NCBI GenBank assembly: GCA_038030265.1
Contig: CM075941.1
Span: 18,600,001-18,664,000, forward strand
Source of the DNA: Corythucha ciliata
Lineage: Eukaryota > Arthropoda > Insecta > Hemiptera > Tingidae
Length of the DNA: 64,000 bases
Direction of reading: 5' to 3'
Below are positions 47,501-59,415 of the stretch, piece after piece (within the stretch, counting starts at the first letter, position 1; each line of letters starts with the position of its first letter). The position numbers were made by a program, and so were the translations under genes. The notes under the pieces were generated by a model. That model saw only the letters and a list, made by a program, of their open reading frames with translations, was not told where the DNA came from and did not search any database.

Positions 47501-50500
47501 CTGCAAGCGGCGGCTATCAACGAAGGGCGCGTAACTTTTGCACCATATCCTCCTCCAACTCTTTTCACCTCAATCTCTATGCTATAAGTTAAGTTTTTTT
47601 TTTTTTAGTTTTTTATTTTTATTTTTTAATGAACGAACTGTTTTACCCCCCGTCACCCACCCACGTAATAATTCTAGAGGAAATCAAACCTGTTTTCAGG
47701 AATGTTCAACGACTGAGCTACTGCCGTTTGAACGATTTGCATCCATTGAGTTGACGTGTAAATTTTGAGACCGAAGTCAGTTGGGACCGATAGGCACGTG
47801 TGCGGCTCAATCGTGTAGTGATACTGGGGTCCCGTCTCCAGCTCGCCTTTGAATTTGTATGCGATGTGTCCTTCAAAAATAATTAAGACGTTACTCTCTG
47901 CACTCGGACCAACGCAAAATAATTCGCGCCTATCACTCAACGAATTTTTAAGCGTTGTCTGAATACCTCTTTTGTCTTTCGGTTCAATTGTGGCTTGCTT
48001 GATAATCCTGGATTTATCTCCCTGTTTTAAGACGTCGTCGATTGTGAGCAACAGTTCGGTTGACTCGCCGTATTTGATTCGGATTAGAGACCTCGCGTGG
48101 TTGGCCAGATCTTGACTGATTGCAATAAGAATGCCAACTGGTTGGCCTGCGTACATTGTTTTTCCGCTGCAGAAAATCTACGCGAAATGTCAATCGATTC
48201 ATTTTATGGGTTAGTAGATAAAGTTATGGTTGCCAGATCTTCGGTTTTCCTGCACCTGGAGAGTCTCCCCGGCCCTGAGACCCGGGGCCTTATTCTGAAC
48301 AATCGAGAATAAGTGCCGCAAGCGGGATCCAGGAACTATCCGCAGGACTGTCGATGGAGGGGGTACTTGGTCTGTTACCCTCGCGCCCACCTTTTGGCTT
48401 TGGGGCTCGGATTTTGGAAACCTTTCAACCCATTTTTACCCAAAAATCCTTCACGGAAGTTGGAGCATTTGCTGTGGTTGGGCCTTCTTCGTTGGTTAAA
48501 GCTTAACTGATGTGGTTGAAGCTTTAGCTCGCTAGAGCTTCTATTGTGGTCGGGGGTTTTGCTGTGTATGGTTCTCTATGGTGGTTGGAGCTTTATTGTG
48601 TTTATAGCTTTTGTGGTTGATACTTTGCTGTGTTTTGGAGCTTGGATGACGCTTGGAGCTTTGATGTGGTTTGGAGCCCTGCTGAGGTTTTGAGCTTTGC
48701 TGAGGTTGCGGCCTTACTGTGGTTACATCTTTTTGTGGTTGGAGTTTTGCTGTGGTTAGAGCTTTACTATAGTCAAAGTTAATACTGTGTTTGGACTTTC
48801 TTTGCGGTTTGAAGCTTTTATGTTCTTGGGAATAAGCTGTGTTTGGAGCTATACGTATACTGTGGTTTGGAGATGAATGGTGCCAATTCTCGGTTAAAAT
48901 AGTGAAAAAGCGCCAATTTGCTAACAAAATTGAGAAAATTAAAGTGCTAACTCAAGGCTAAACGTAACCAAATCACTTATTATTACCCAGTGGGCTGGCA
49001 CCTGGCATAGCCGAGCCCGAAGCGCTTAAGCCGTCACCGGCTCATACGCCATGTCCTTCAGGGACGGACTCGGAAAAATCCTAATGCGGATGCACAAACC
49101 TTCCAACGTAACATTCACACACTGGTGGACTATGTGCTAATGAGGACAATGTGCTAATTCATGGCCAAAAACGAGAGAAACCACGGCTGAAACTGAGAAG
49201 AAGTGCAAATTCGTCACTAAAACTAAGAAAAAGCTACGATTTGCGGTTAAAATAGAAAAAAAGATCAATTCTCGGCTAGATTTGATAAAAATTAAGTGAT
49301 CATTCGCAGTCATAATTAAGAAAAAGCACCGATTGTGGCTTAAATTGAGAAAAAGCGCTCATTTTAGCCGCAAATAGCTATTTTCCCCAGTTTCGGAGGA
49401 GAAATGGCGCTTCCTCTAATCTCAGCCGTGTATTAGGAACTGTGTTCACTTTTAGTCTTGAATAAGCGATTTTGCTCTATTTTAGCCGCAAATAAGCGGG
49501 TTAATGCTCATCTTTGACCGTGAATGATCGGGTTTTCTCAATTCTTATATCGTGGTAATCGGTGGGTTTTCTCGATTTTAGCAGCGAATCAGCCTTTTTT
49601 CTGAAGCCTCGAACACACTTTTCTCTATTTTAGCCACGAATGAGCACATTCAGCCGCGTGAATATTGGCGTTTTCAGCTCATATAGTTAGCGCTTTTTCT
49701 CTATTTTTTTTTTCTCTATTCCGTAAATTGGTTTCGCAGTTGAAATCAGCTTCCCCCCCCCCCAATTTTAGCAGAGAATCAGCTTTTCCACTTCAATTTT
49801 AGCTGTGAATCAGCTCTTTTTACCCATGTTAATCGCAAATACATATGAGAACATTCAGCTGCGAATTAGGGCTTTTTCTGATGTACGATGAATTAGCGCT
49901 TTTTCTCAATTTTATTCGCGAATGAGCGCCCTGGAAACTGACACACCCGACTAGCCGACCACGCTAAATTGTTTTTCTCCTTCTTGTTTGACGGCGGAAC
50001 TTTCGGGAGATGATTTTCGAAGCAGCGAATTTTTATGTTCGTGAATTTTGAAAATGATGTTTTGAAGAGAGCCCTCATTCAAACCCAGATTTCGCTGGGG
50101 TTCTGCTCTTTCGAAAACCAATTTTTGAGGCCTCCAGACATTCGAAAACGCAATTTGGGTTATTGGCTTTCTCGATTCTCGAAGATTTATGTGCGAAGTT
50201 TAGGCGAGGGTTAACTGGGAAGGGGTCGAGGAAACCCTCCTTAAGTCCCGTGAAACCGAGTATTCAACGAGGCGGGGATCCAGAGTTTTGCTCAATAGGC
50301 TGGATAGGGGGGGGGGGCAATGATTTATCCCTCAAAACAGTCAGAAAATCCCCCCCCCCCAGCCGGAACTCCTAGTTCAGCCTGAAAATTATCATTCGGT
50401 GCTGGTTCCCGGTTTATGGGAATAATTTCACGGCTAAAAAGAAGGCAAAGTGCTAAATGTACATGTACAATAAGAGCTGCTTTGGAGACTCTGACCACCA

Positions 50501-53500
50501 CTTGCAAATTTGTCAGCTATTCAGCTCCGAAAACGGCCGTTTAACGGAAATTAATGACCCAAAACGTACAATTTTGCTCATTGAGGAAGTTTTATGGGTC
50601 AGAACTTATTCATAAATTTATTTTTTAAGGTTTATTTATGCTAAAATAGAGTATAAATCGTGATCCGTTCGTAAAATAATCCAACAGTTAATGAATACGA
50701 AATTTTTGAAGTTTTAGGTCATTTCAAACATGCCAGCTAGCATGTTTGCGTCATAGGCGCTTTCCGAAAAAAAGTCACCTGTAATGTAGCTGTCGAAGAG
50801 CGGTTTGTTGTGTTTATTTGCCTTATTTCTACTAGAGCTCTCCAGTAATAAAATAGTGGAGGATAAACAGATGAGCTATTTAGAGGCATGAAAAGGACAG
50901 AGAATACAACGACGATTACGTTGCGGAAAATGTTCGTTTTGGCGGAATTTCAAATATGCCAACTTTTGTTGAGAAATAAAAAATATTTCTGAAGGGTTTA
51001 AAATTGTTATTTATTTAATTACGTGGAAGGATTGATTTGCCTAATCGAAAACAAATATTTTTGGAAAATGTGAAACTTCCTCATTCTGTGGCTATTTGTC
51101 CTTGATAAATTTGTTTATTGACTGACTACTCTGCTTATAAGTCATTTCGCGATTGAAAACTCACTTTGAACCGTAAATTACCGATTTGCTTTTTCTGGGC
51201 TAAAAGACACACGTTTTTTTTTAGCCAACCCTATTTTTTAAAATTTGGTTCTGAACTTTCTGAATTTTGGCCACGAATGATCGCTTTTTTCGTTTCTCAA
51301 TTGAGAAAACGCGATAATTTGCGGTTAAAACAATAAAAACGAGAAAGAAAGAGATTTCATTGAAGAAGAAATATTGCTGATTTGCGGTCAAAATTGGAAA
51401 AAAAGCTAGTTCGTAGCTGAAATTGAGCAAAATGGCTAATGCAAGACTACAATTGAGAAAAATGCGCTCATTCGCAGATAACAACGAGAAAAGGCACTAA
51501 TTGAAGGTTAAAAGTGTTCAAAATCGCGAATCCGCAGCTAAAAATGAGAAAACGCGTATAACAGAAAAAAATTTTTGTTCCGACAGCAGCCTGTCGGGAA
51601 AAGTGCATTTCATTCATGCGACAATCGAGTCAAACCTCATAAGTTAGAACGAGATCAATCAATTATGAATGACATTTAGGCCGTGGTATAGAAAGTCAAA
51701 ATAATAAAATCGTGTTTCTTGTTACCGCAGGCCCCTTTTTTGGCACGAACTGAGGGGGAACAAAATGATGAAAATGAAAAATGAAACAGAGTCGGTTTGG
51801 TTGCCTACACGATATGGAAAGGCGGACTCTTGTTAGAGGAGTTATTTGCAATTAAAATCTTTATCCCGGCCTAAATTTCATTCATAATTGATTGATCTCG
51901 TTCTAACTTATGAGGTTTGACTCGATTGTCGCATGAATGAAATGCACTTTTCCCGACAGGCTGCTGTCGGAACAAAACTTTTTTAAGATTACATTAATTT
52001 TCAGATCAGTTACATTAGGTTAAATGGTATGTCACATTTCCATCATTGCGGAATGCGGAGTGCCTGAGTTCGAATCCGAAACAATTTTTTTTGTTCCTCC
52101 CTTTTTGGCCCACCTCAGGATTTTTCACTCAAGATTTATTAGGCTGTAGGCAAATCAAATAAAAGAGACGGCTCAAAATACAATGTCAATGACATTTTTT
52201 GGTAATTGGGTGGTCCAGTAAGGCATAGCGTTAATTAATAGCTCCCCTCCGCCGAGAACTCCTCTGCCATATCAACGGATTTGGTTCACTAGGGTCTCAA
52301 ACGAAAGCGCGTTCATTTCTCAGTACTCGAGTACAAGCAACAAAGCCAACAATTGCAGGCAACAGCCGGCGGGGCAATTGAAGCAACAGCCGTACGGTAG
52401 CGAATTTTCAACTAATTCAAACCCCTCTTTCACACCGTTCCCGTGGACCGATTCATCTGGATCACGAACTCGTCCGAGATATTCACGCTATTGATTTTTA
52501 GACCAAATTTGGTTGCCCTAAGTCAAAAATTGCGACCGTGATCGTGCTAACAAGCGAGGGGCCATATATAAATGAATAATGATAAATATAGATACATATA
52601 TAAATCCTGGAGACAACTAAAAAAACACTGAAAAAAAAAAAAAAAAAATCACGCGGTTGAATGTGCTCATTCGTGGCTAAAATACAGAGAAGTGTGGTTT
52701 TCGAGGCTTCGGAAAAAAGGCTGATTCGCTGCTAAAATCGAGAAAACGCACCGATTATCGCGGTATAATAACTGAGAAAACCCGATCATTCACGGTCAAA
52801 GATGAGCATTAACCCGCTTATTTGCGGCTAAAATAGAGCAAAAGCGCTAATTCAAGACTAAAAATGAACACATAGTTGCTAATACACGCGGCTGAGATCA
52901 AGAGGAAGCGCTATTTCTGAAACTGGGAAAATATACCTACTCGCGGCTAAAATCAGCTTTTAGTGCATTTCATTCTGAAAATGCACTATTGGTCTCGTCG
53001 TGATGGTGGCAAACATGGGTCATGTCATGTTTTTTTCACGTTTCAGAACGTCTAGAACACGAATTCAGTGGTCTCCAGGATTATATATATATATATATAT
53101 TCATAATATTATGGCCGTTTTCTTGTTAGCACGATAACTCTCGAAGAAATCAATTTAGCGGAACGCGCTTTGGCACAAAAATCATTAGTCGTAAGACCCC
53201 GGTCGGTATTGCATTTGGGCCAAATTGGTTGAGGTGGAGGGGGGGGGGGGAAATAGGGGTTGAAATGGTCAAAAAATCACTATAAATCACCAGTTGATTT
53301 TAGAAGCATCATATTCGGTACGTATACTCCATGTTAGAGTAGCCTTTGATTCCCATTTTATTTTTTTTATAAAGTCGAAGGGGAGGGGGTGTTGCCCCCG
53401 GGGTGGAAGTAAGCGTGTGGTCTTGATAGCACGACAACTCTCGAAGAAATTAATTTAGCGGAACGCGCTTTGGCACAAAAAACAGTAGTCATAAGACCCC

Positions 53501-56500
53501 GGTTGGTATTGCATTTGGGCCCAATTGATCGTGTTAGAGGGGGGGAAAGTTGGGCTTGAAATGGTCAAAAAATCACTAGAAATCACCAGTTGATTCCAGA
53601 AGCATTATATTACGATGATTTCATGTTCAGCTTAAACAAACCTGGCAGCAAACAGTACGATGGAGGGTCAAACATTAACGAAACAAATCATGGTCTCAAC
53701 ATTACTACTTCTGGGACGGCTTAGGGTATCCATATTACAAAATGAAATGCACTCTTTCCGACCGCCAGCTGCCGGAGCGTAATTTTTTTTTCTTACCAAT
53801 TGGAGCTTTTTTTAAATAACGACTGCCAACGATCGCTGAAAATTCTCTCAGTTTTTAGTTTGAATTACCGCTTTTTATCAAGTCCAGTCGCGAATCGGCG
53901 CTTTTTACTATTTCAGCGCCGAATTGTAGCTTTTTCTTAGTTTTAGCGACGAATTTCCGCTTCTTTTCAGTAATCGTGTAATTAGCGTTTCTCTTGATTT
54001 TGGCCGTGAGCTAGCGTTTTTCCTCATTTTAGCCGTGAATGATCACTCAATCAATTTTTCTATTTTAGTCCGTAGCGCAGAATCGGCGCTGTTCCGCTCA
54101 GTTTCAGCCGCATGTAAAAAATTAATTAATTAAATATTAATTAATTAAAAAATTTAAAAAACGCGCAAATTAGCGCATTTCCCCCTCATTTTAGTCAGGA
54201 TTAACGCTTTTTCAACATTTCAGCCCCGAATTCAAGGTTTTTTGTCCGTTTTGTTTTACAGAAGCGTTTTTTCTTTATTTCGGTCGTGAATTAGCACATT
54301 TGCTTAGTTTTTGCTCTGAATGAGCACTTTCCTCAAATTTAGTCGCGAGTTAGCCTGTTATTCATTTGAAGCCGTGAATTAGAGGTCGCACTTTTTCTCA
54401 ATTCTAGCGACGATTTCAGCGCTTTTTCGAGGTAATATAATTTTTTATAAACTGAAAATCCTGAAATTAGGTTTTAATCTGGGAGCCACGAAATTTGGAT
54501 GCAAATCTTGATTTGAAACAGAAAACCCTTCGAAATGTGGTTATTGAAAGAGGGAAAACGCGCGAAATCGAGGCATGAAATAGCAAAAATTCGGGGAATT
54601 GGGTATGAAGAGGCTGGATTATTAACCAACAGTGCGATAAGAGGGCAATCAATCAAAAATAAGGGCTTGAAAGGACCAATATCACGACGTTTGACTTTCC
54701 TTCGATTTCGAGCCGAGTCAAAATTTGGTTTTAAAATAGTGAAATTGGAGGTTAAAAGAGCCTAAATAGCTTATATCTTTGGTTTCTGAAAGAGTCAAAC
54801 GCGCATGATTGGTTTTCGATCAGAACATGAGCCATAACGTTGGGTTTTCGGTCGGTCGGAGCTGAATTTCCTGAGTTTGTGGTGAAATAGGGGCGTAACG
54901 ATTTGAAATTCGGCTCAGCTCTGTACATTATGTACAATATATCTCCCGGCCTGTATAGTATACCTCCCAGAAAACATCTGGCAACCCTCAGAATAAGTAT
55001 TTTCTATTTCTATTAGTACTACACAGATTGCAATTATTTTCAAAATTTAAAGATGAAATGATTTGGAGCTCAGCTTGAAATAAACAAAGGGAAAACGGTA
55101 TAGGTAACTTACCTCTTCTTCTTCGGGAGTGAATGGTGTTATGAGCATGAACGAATTTTTTCCCGGAATATCCTCGGCCGAATAAAAACTTACAACACCG
55201 TGCACAGCCTAGAATAATGTCGGAATGGTTGGCCGAATCGAGCAAACAACGAAAGAGGCGCACAAAGTCTTACGAGAGCGGCCGACGCGTCGATAGTTTC
55301 AATTTGAGCACACGCTTTGTCCGCCAGAACAAAAGCGCCGTACAATTCGTTCGGATAACGTGGAATATCATTAGTGTATTGCGCTTCGCCTTTTACAGTT
55401 AGTCACAGTTAAATTTATGTCTTATTTTTCAATAATATTCTAGGGTTTGACTCACCAGAGCACTGTATGAGAGCCTCTAGTTTTTGAACTCGTTGCCCAA
55501 CTGGCCAGTACTGTTTTTCACCTGTCGGTACGACTTGTTTTCCAGAACTGAGCGGCCGTTCCAGGTTGAATGCCCCGCTTTTCACCTTTTTACCGGCTGT
55601 TTGTATATTGACGTCGAGAAAGAACTGAATGGAAATTGCGAAAAATGGTATAGAAAGGTGGACAAGTTCAAGGCAGAACGCAGAATCATACTCTGTACAG
55701 AAGAGAACACGCCAGTTTTTTGCGATAATTCGGTGTCGCTTCAAGTGGATGGAAATCAGGCTGCAATTCGTTTGAAAGGACTTTGAACGCTTGTTTTACA
55801 ACGTTCGAATCTGCCAGACTTTTCCCAGTGAGATATGCCTCAGTTTCGTAAGCGTGCACCTTTTTTTCCATCGAAGCAATTGAATTTCAATTATATGGGC
55901 GATAAAAATTCTATATTTTTAACAAGAAAAATACTTACAAATCTTGGGTTTATGCCGCCAAAAATAATTTTTGGTGTCTCTTCGACGATATTCTTGAAGC
56001 GGGAGAGTCGAAACAGGAATCCAGCGTTCAAGTAGGATGGAACGTTTTGTTTCCGAGCCGTTACCTGTAAGACTAAATGTAGTTAAGATCTGACGGGAAA
56101 AGTGTATTAATGAGTTATTACTTTGAAAGTTTTGACTACGTAGTGAGCGGTGCTTATCGCTGGCAGTGTTACTGTCACTATAACTTTTTTGTTCATGTCT
56201 AAATCCAAGAATTCAAGCAGTGAAAACGATCTAACGAGGCCAGTCACCTCGTCTAAACATTCATTAAAAGTCTCGTCAACGGTATAGATAATTTTTTTTT
56301 TTTTTTTATTAATACAACTTACGAATCGTCAGAACCGCTCCAGCGGTGGCCAAAATAAGAAATATGTCGGAAGGGAATTCGCGATGTCCATGTTTAGCAA
56401 TAAGATTACCGGCCAGAGTGGCCACGTTGCGTATGGGAACGCTGGCCACGAGTTCAAGATGGTCGGCAAGTTTTTCCAAGTAACCAAACAAAAGAGTATC

Positions 56501-57812
56501 GACTTTCGAAATCTGTTGAAACTGTCGGATCATTTCGGTTATAGTGACATTGGCACCCATTTCGATCCGGTCCGGATAAACGCGAAATCCCTGGAGTTCA
56601 CTCACGTCATTCACATCGATATACACCAATTTCTGTTTGGTGTCTTTGTATACGCCTTATAACAGATTGATAGAATCATTTAAAATAACTCTCGATTCGA
56701 GACTGTGTTAGGTTTTTACCTTGAGCCGTATTACCCCCGACAAGCATATAATCTTCTTCGCCTATGACATCGAAGAGTTGCATTATTTCAAACACGGTGC
56801 TCACTTTAAACCATTTGACCTCGTCTTGATTCAACTTAATCTCCAACCGCATAGAGGCGAGAGCCGTTTCTATAAAATCCATTTCGTACGCTTCATTATC
56901 CGCCGGTCCTGTTTCAAGGCCCATTGGACACTGTTTACAATTGACCGATTCACAAGGCTTTCCTTTTTTCACGCATTGAGCCGTTAATAAATCCTGTTTA
57001 AGAACTATTTTTTATAGGGACTTGACCTTTGTGGGTGACGTATTATTATTATTTTTTACTTCGATATCCCCCAGTTTTAGTGTATTGGGAGCGTCAACAG
57101 CAAACGTTTTGAAAGCGTCCAAAATGGGTCGGTAGCCAGTGCACCTGCATATGTTTCCACCGAAAGAATTTTCCACTTCTTTCATAGTTAGCCCTTTAGA
57201 CTTATTTTTCCACAGGCTGAAAGGGTCATTTTTAAATTCATTTAATTTTTACCAAGTCCCTGACAAAAACCTACCTGTACATGTTCATGATCATGCCTGG
57301 AGTGCAGAAACCACACTGTGTTCCTCCGAAAGCGGCCAGTTGCATTTGAATAGGATGAAAACCGTTTTTCTTGTTCCCGATGCCTTCGACCGTTGTGATT
57401 GTCTTCCCGTGACAAGTAAGAACTGGAATCATACACTAGGAAAAATTGAGAAATAAAGTAGAATCGTCTCTCACCCGCTTCCTTTCATCTCCTATTTTTG
57501 TTTTCATACCGAGTTAACAGCGAGAAATTGTTCGTCTTTCCTTCCCTGCACTGTCACCAAACAAGCGCCGCAACCACCCTCCTTGCACATGAATTTTGTT
57601 CCTTTCAAATTTGCTACATCTCGTATGTACTCCAACAGTGTGGTGCTTGCCTGAATGTTTGCAGAACTTGCTTTGTGAAAACAAAATGTATAAAATTAGG
57701 TTTTAGATTAAATTTATGTCACTAATTATTGTCTTATACCTCGAAAAACCGTTCCATTTATGGTGAAAGTAGCGACATCGTCACCCCCTAAATAATTCAC
57801 ATTATGCGACAT
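41541..57812 (-). CDS. Aldehyde oxidase-type molybdo-flavoenzyme
   Basis: Exons: 57812-57740, 57670-57510, 57435-57275, 57216-57060, 56993-56720, 56655-56323, 56252-56122, 56064-55939, 55859-55692, 55624-55456, 55389-55274, 55208-55113, 48177-47690, 47581-47398, 43482-43287, 43213-43011, 42954-42796, 42731-42603, 42545-42415, 42350-42257, 42197-42039, 41959-41863, 41784-41674, 41608-41541. Total is 3984 nt, 1327 aa. First 2Fe-2S: Cys53, 58, 61, 79. Second: Cys119, 122, 155, 157. FAD loop GGNTAQGVY (about 269-278). Molybdopterin part has RVGGGYGAK (825-833), GGIEIGQG and catalytic Glu1272 in ATGEPPL. It oxidises aldehydes with oxygen as acceptor in the cytosol. The xanthine dehydrogenase TAFRGFG loop is replaced by WTRSPGS, as in aldehyde oxidases, so I prefer AO to XDH. 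One intron is GC-AG. Confidence 0.94.
41785..41862 (-). other. GC-AG intron of the aldehyde oxidase gene
   Basis: A 78-bp intron. The exon end TCGAAAG is followed by GCAATT, and the acceptor is ATCTCTACAG. Joining gives LRSK-ATGEPPL, the conserved catalytic stretch, with no GT available nearby. The intron itself has long C and A runs. Confidence 0.85.
42546..42602 (-). other. 57-bp in-frame, stop-free aldehyde oxidase intron
   Basis: GTAAGC donor and TTGTACAG acceptor; 57 nt is exactly 19 codons without a stop. Removal restores the family spacing between SDAVCM and AVLKCCEQ. Retention would add 19 residues without breaking the frame. Confidence 0.75.
44759..44966. mobile_element. 208-bp MITE with ~40-bp imperfect terminal inverted repeats
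   Basis: The left end TACGGAAACACGCAAATCGG and the right-end reverse complement TACGGCAACACGGATTTCAG both continue into CATATTTTGTCCCTCA. Non-coding; class uncertain (TA flanks are possible). Confidence 0.7.
44978..45380. mobile_element. 403-bp near-perfect foldback (snapback) MITE
   Basis: The arms 44983-45141 and about 45227-45375 are almost identical in reverse complement (AATTTCCGTAACGCGG, GTCCACGATTGGTGCAGAAA, GATCGTACGCTTGTGCGGAA) around an 85-bp loop. Outer ends are GGGGAGTTGTACATGTG. TTTAA occurs on each side (44978-44982, 45376-45380), compatible with a TTAA target as in piggyBac-type MITEs. Confidence 0.85.
45480..46130. repeat. AAAATCGTCAGTTTTG-type degenerate minisatellite
   Basis: Units of about 28-35 bp resemble 'GGGTAAAATCGTCAGTTTTG'. 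It is distinct from, but built like, the other intronic arrays. Confidence 0.5.
46850..47113 (-). CDS. Unidentified terminal exons nested in an aldehyde oxidase intron
   Basis: After a TTTTTTAG acceptor (47114), a frame is open to a TAA at 46850-46852, overlapped by AATAAA. Inside it a 63-nt GT-AG segment (ATG-G|GTGAGT ... CCTCGCAG|GT) could be removed in frame, giving about 67 residues. The protein begins [20 protein letters not shown], continues [20 protein letters not shown] and ends VTVTEVEKK. It is hydrophilic, with no membrane segment. I do not recognise the family. It has the look of real coding sequence (well-formed splice sites, poly(A) signal at the stop) but no upstream exons are visible. 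It may be a captured gene fragment or retro-fragment. Confidence 0.4.
   Translation of the reverse strand: MHDRITISARNRKIVNTIEHPRAAPTMGECWKEGLLLAVKVTRLIHLAGEQFQPGQQFLGSWSSYPSSPTKSQSYNHSVTVTEVEKK
48460..48880. repeat. TGTGGTTGGAGCTTTGC minisatellite
   Basis: Units of about 17-30 bp; the same motif and orientation as 8210-8800, reverse to 39530-40230. It lies in the aldehyde oxidase intron. Confidence 0.65.
49355..49660. repeat. ~300-bp segment with an inverted copy at 52655-52950
   Basis: Both contain GCGGGTTAATGCTCATCTTT (or its complement), CTGAAGCCTCGAA-CACACTT, GAATGAGCACATTCA and a unique GCGGTA/TCGTGGTAATCGG stretch. The whole ~300-bp block, not only the minisatellite unit, is duplicated in inverted order 3 kb apart. 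Confidence 0.75.
51571..51985. mobile_element. 415-bp hairpin MITE with ~115-bp arms
   Basis: Left arm about 51571-51683 and right arm about 51867-51985 are near-perfect reverse complements (CGACAATCGAGTCAAACCTC, TAAGTTAGAACGAGATCAAT). Each end carries its own small hairpin CCGACAGCAGCCTGTCGG followed by GTGCATTTCATTC. That terminus resembles those of the elements at 12757 and 53785. Confidence 0.85.
52016..52085 (+). repeat. Decayed tRNA-like segment
   Basis: An A-box-like GGTTAAATGG and a B-box GTTCGAATCC are correctly spaced. A loose anticodon arm has CAT at the anticodon position. Stems are poorly paired, so this is at most a SINE or tRNA relic. Confidence 0.25.
53111..53785. mobile_element. 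Dispersed non-coding element, copy 2 (inverted to 12757-13417)
   Basis: It ends in ATGAAATGCACTCTTTCCGA and the hairpin around CCGCCAGCTGCCGG. An internal ~180-bp part (GATAACTCTCGAAGAAAT through AAAAAATCACTA) is tandemly duplicated at about 53135-53285 and 53420-53575, which copy 1 does not show. Confidence 0.75.
53820..54430. repeat. AATTAGCG-type degenerate minisatellite
   Basis: Plus-orientation units such as 'GAATTAGCGTTT-CTC-ATTTTAGCCGTG'. A palindromic ATTAATTAATTAAATATTAA stretch lies near 54120-54150. Confidence 0.55.
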
Positions 57813-59415
57813 ATTCTCCTGTAGCACACTTCAATGGTCTGCTGTACGAAAAGTGATTGTCAATACTTTCTGTCTAGTATTCCTATTATTACGGAGGATA
57901 TTCGTAGGAGGGGAGAAGTGAAAGGGTGGGAGGAACATAGTTTTAATGATTCGCTCGAGTATAACGACTATACTCGAAATGACTAGACGTTTCGAATTTT
58001 TGTTATTAGAGTCATCAAGGTGCAGGTTGAATGCCTCTGATGGTGATAGCCCGGGCGTTGATGGCCAAATTTTCTCCTGATGAGCCTAATTCATTAGACG
58101 ACGAAGCTTTAAAGGCTTGACCAAATACATCGACAAAAAAGTTAACTTAATTTTCGAAAGAGTGAAATTTCGGAAAATAATTCAGCTGCGTGACTAGTAA
58201 TCATTAAAATATTTTTTAACGGAATCGTACCGCTTGGTAAAATCGTGCAGCCTAGGGGGGGGGGGGGGTTACTTCTCGGATGAAATAATTAGATATGACA
58301 TTTTAATCGGCATTTCTGACAATTTTCTATCTGAACAGCTACAGTTAGACCCCGAACCTTTATACTTTAGGAAAATAACCATTGATAAAGCAAAGCCCTG
58401 AAGGCGCCAGAGCTGTTTGTGAGGCCCCTTAGGCACATATTCATAACCGTCACTGAATTCAGCGCTTTCTCTTGAATTTAGCGTCAAATGAGTGGGAGGG
58501 GGGATGCCCGGGCATTCAGCATTTATTTAGCTGCATTTCAACTGGTCTGAGGCAGACGTGATTTTTAAGTCCCCCGAAGCATGTTTAACGGAGAAATACA
58601 ACCTCTTCAACGGTCTAGAAATGAGTGTTTCACGTCGTTAGTCGTTGGTGCCAGTATCAGTCAGTTTTATCGACTCCAGTGTCACTAGTAGTAGTAAGCC
58701 CTTGGACTTCAGGGCTGTCCGCGGGAATGTTCGGGTGCGCAGGTGGTTAAAAACAGTGAGATCACTGTAAGAACCCTAATTTCGATTGCTTCTGATTGAA
58801 AAGTTGTCATAATTTTCGGAATCCTCGTTTGAAGAAACCCCAAAATAGTAAGGTTCAGCAGCCGATCGAGGGTTTGCTCATATGTGAGAGACTCGGGAGA
58901 TTGTGTGTTTCGCTCTGCCATAAATGGCTTGGCAGCCATTCACTGCCTGAATTTAGCCAAATTGGGACAATTCCCACTATAAAAACGGGTAATTGACGGT
59001 GGCAAGTGGCAAAACTGACGATTAGCGCCTTGCAAATGGCTGAACTTACTATATTTGCCTCCTTATAATTGCTAAACCACTATAATTGACTAAACTGGAA
59101 ATTCCCGCACTAAAAATAGCCAAACGGACTTCAAGCGCCCTTAAAGTGCTGAAGCTGACGATTCTTGCAGGCCTGAAACTGGCTAAATCAACCATTCGCG
59201 CGCCGAAAACGGCCAATACTGACTATTGGCGCCTTTGGCTTAACGGACTATAATTTCTTCCTAACCATGTATGGCTAAACTGTCTATTAGCACCCTGAAA
59301 ATGCCTAAACAGATGATTCCTGCCCTGAAAAGTGCAAAATCGACCATTCGCGATCGCAAGGAATGGCCAAACTAACCATTCGCGCCTTATAGACCATTGA
59401 CGTGACTATTTAGAC

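Larger units (their letters stand above)
48178..55112 (-). other. 6.9-kb aldehyde oxidase intron, repeat-filled
   Basis: Donor GTAAGTT after EEEE; acceptor TTCGCGTAG before IFCSGK. It contains a TGTGGTT array 48460-48880 and AATTAGCG-type arrays in both senses (48880-49960, 51150-51560, 52655-52950, 53820-54430). It also holds a hairpin MITE 51571-51985, a dispersed element 53111-53785 and a GCGAAATTG-type block 54460-54900. No gene was recognised. Confidence 0.8.

Noticed and set aside
47240..47506. 88-aa minus-strand frame at an aldehyde oxidase exon
   Set aside because: Wrong frame over the real exon 47581-47398 and continuing into the inverted repeat of the intron.
55415..55786. Long frames on both strands near 55.6 kb
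   Set aside because: The minus one is real only in part (exon 55624-55456) and reads through two introns; the plus one is its antisense.
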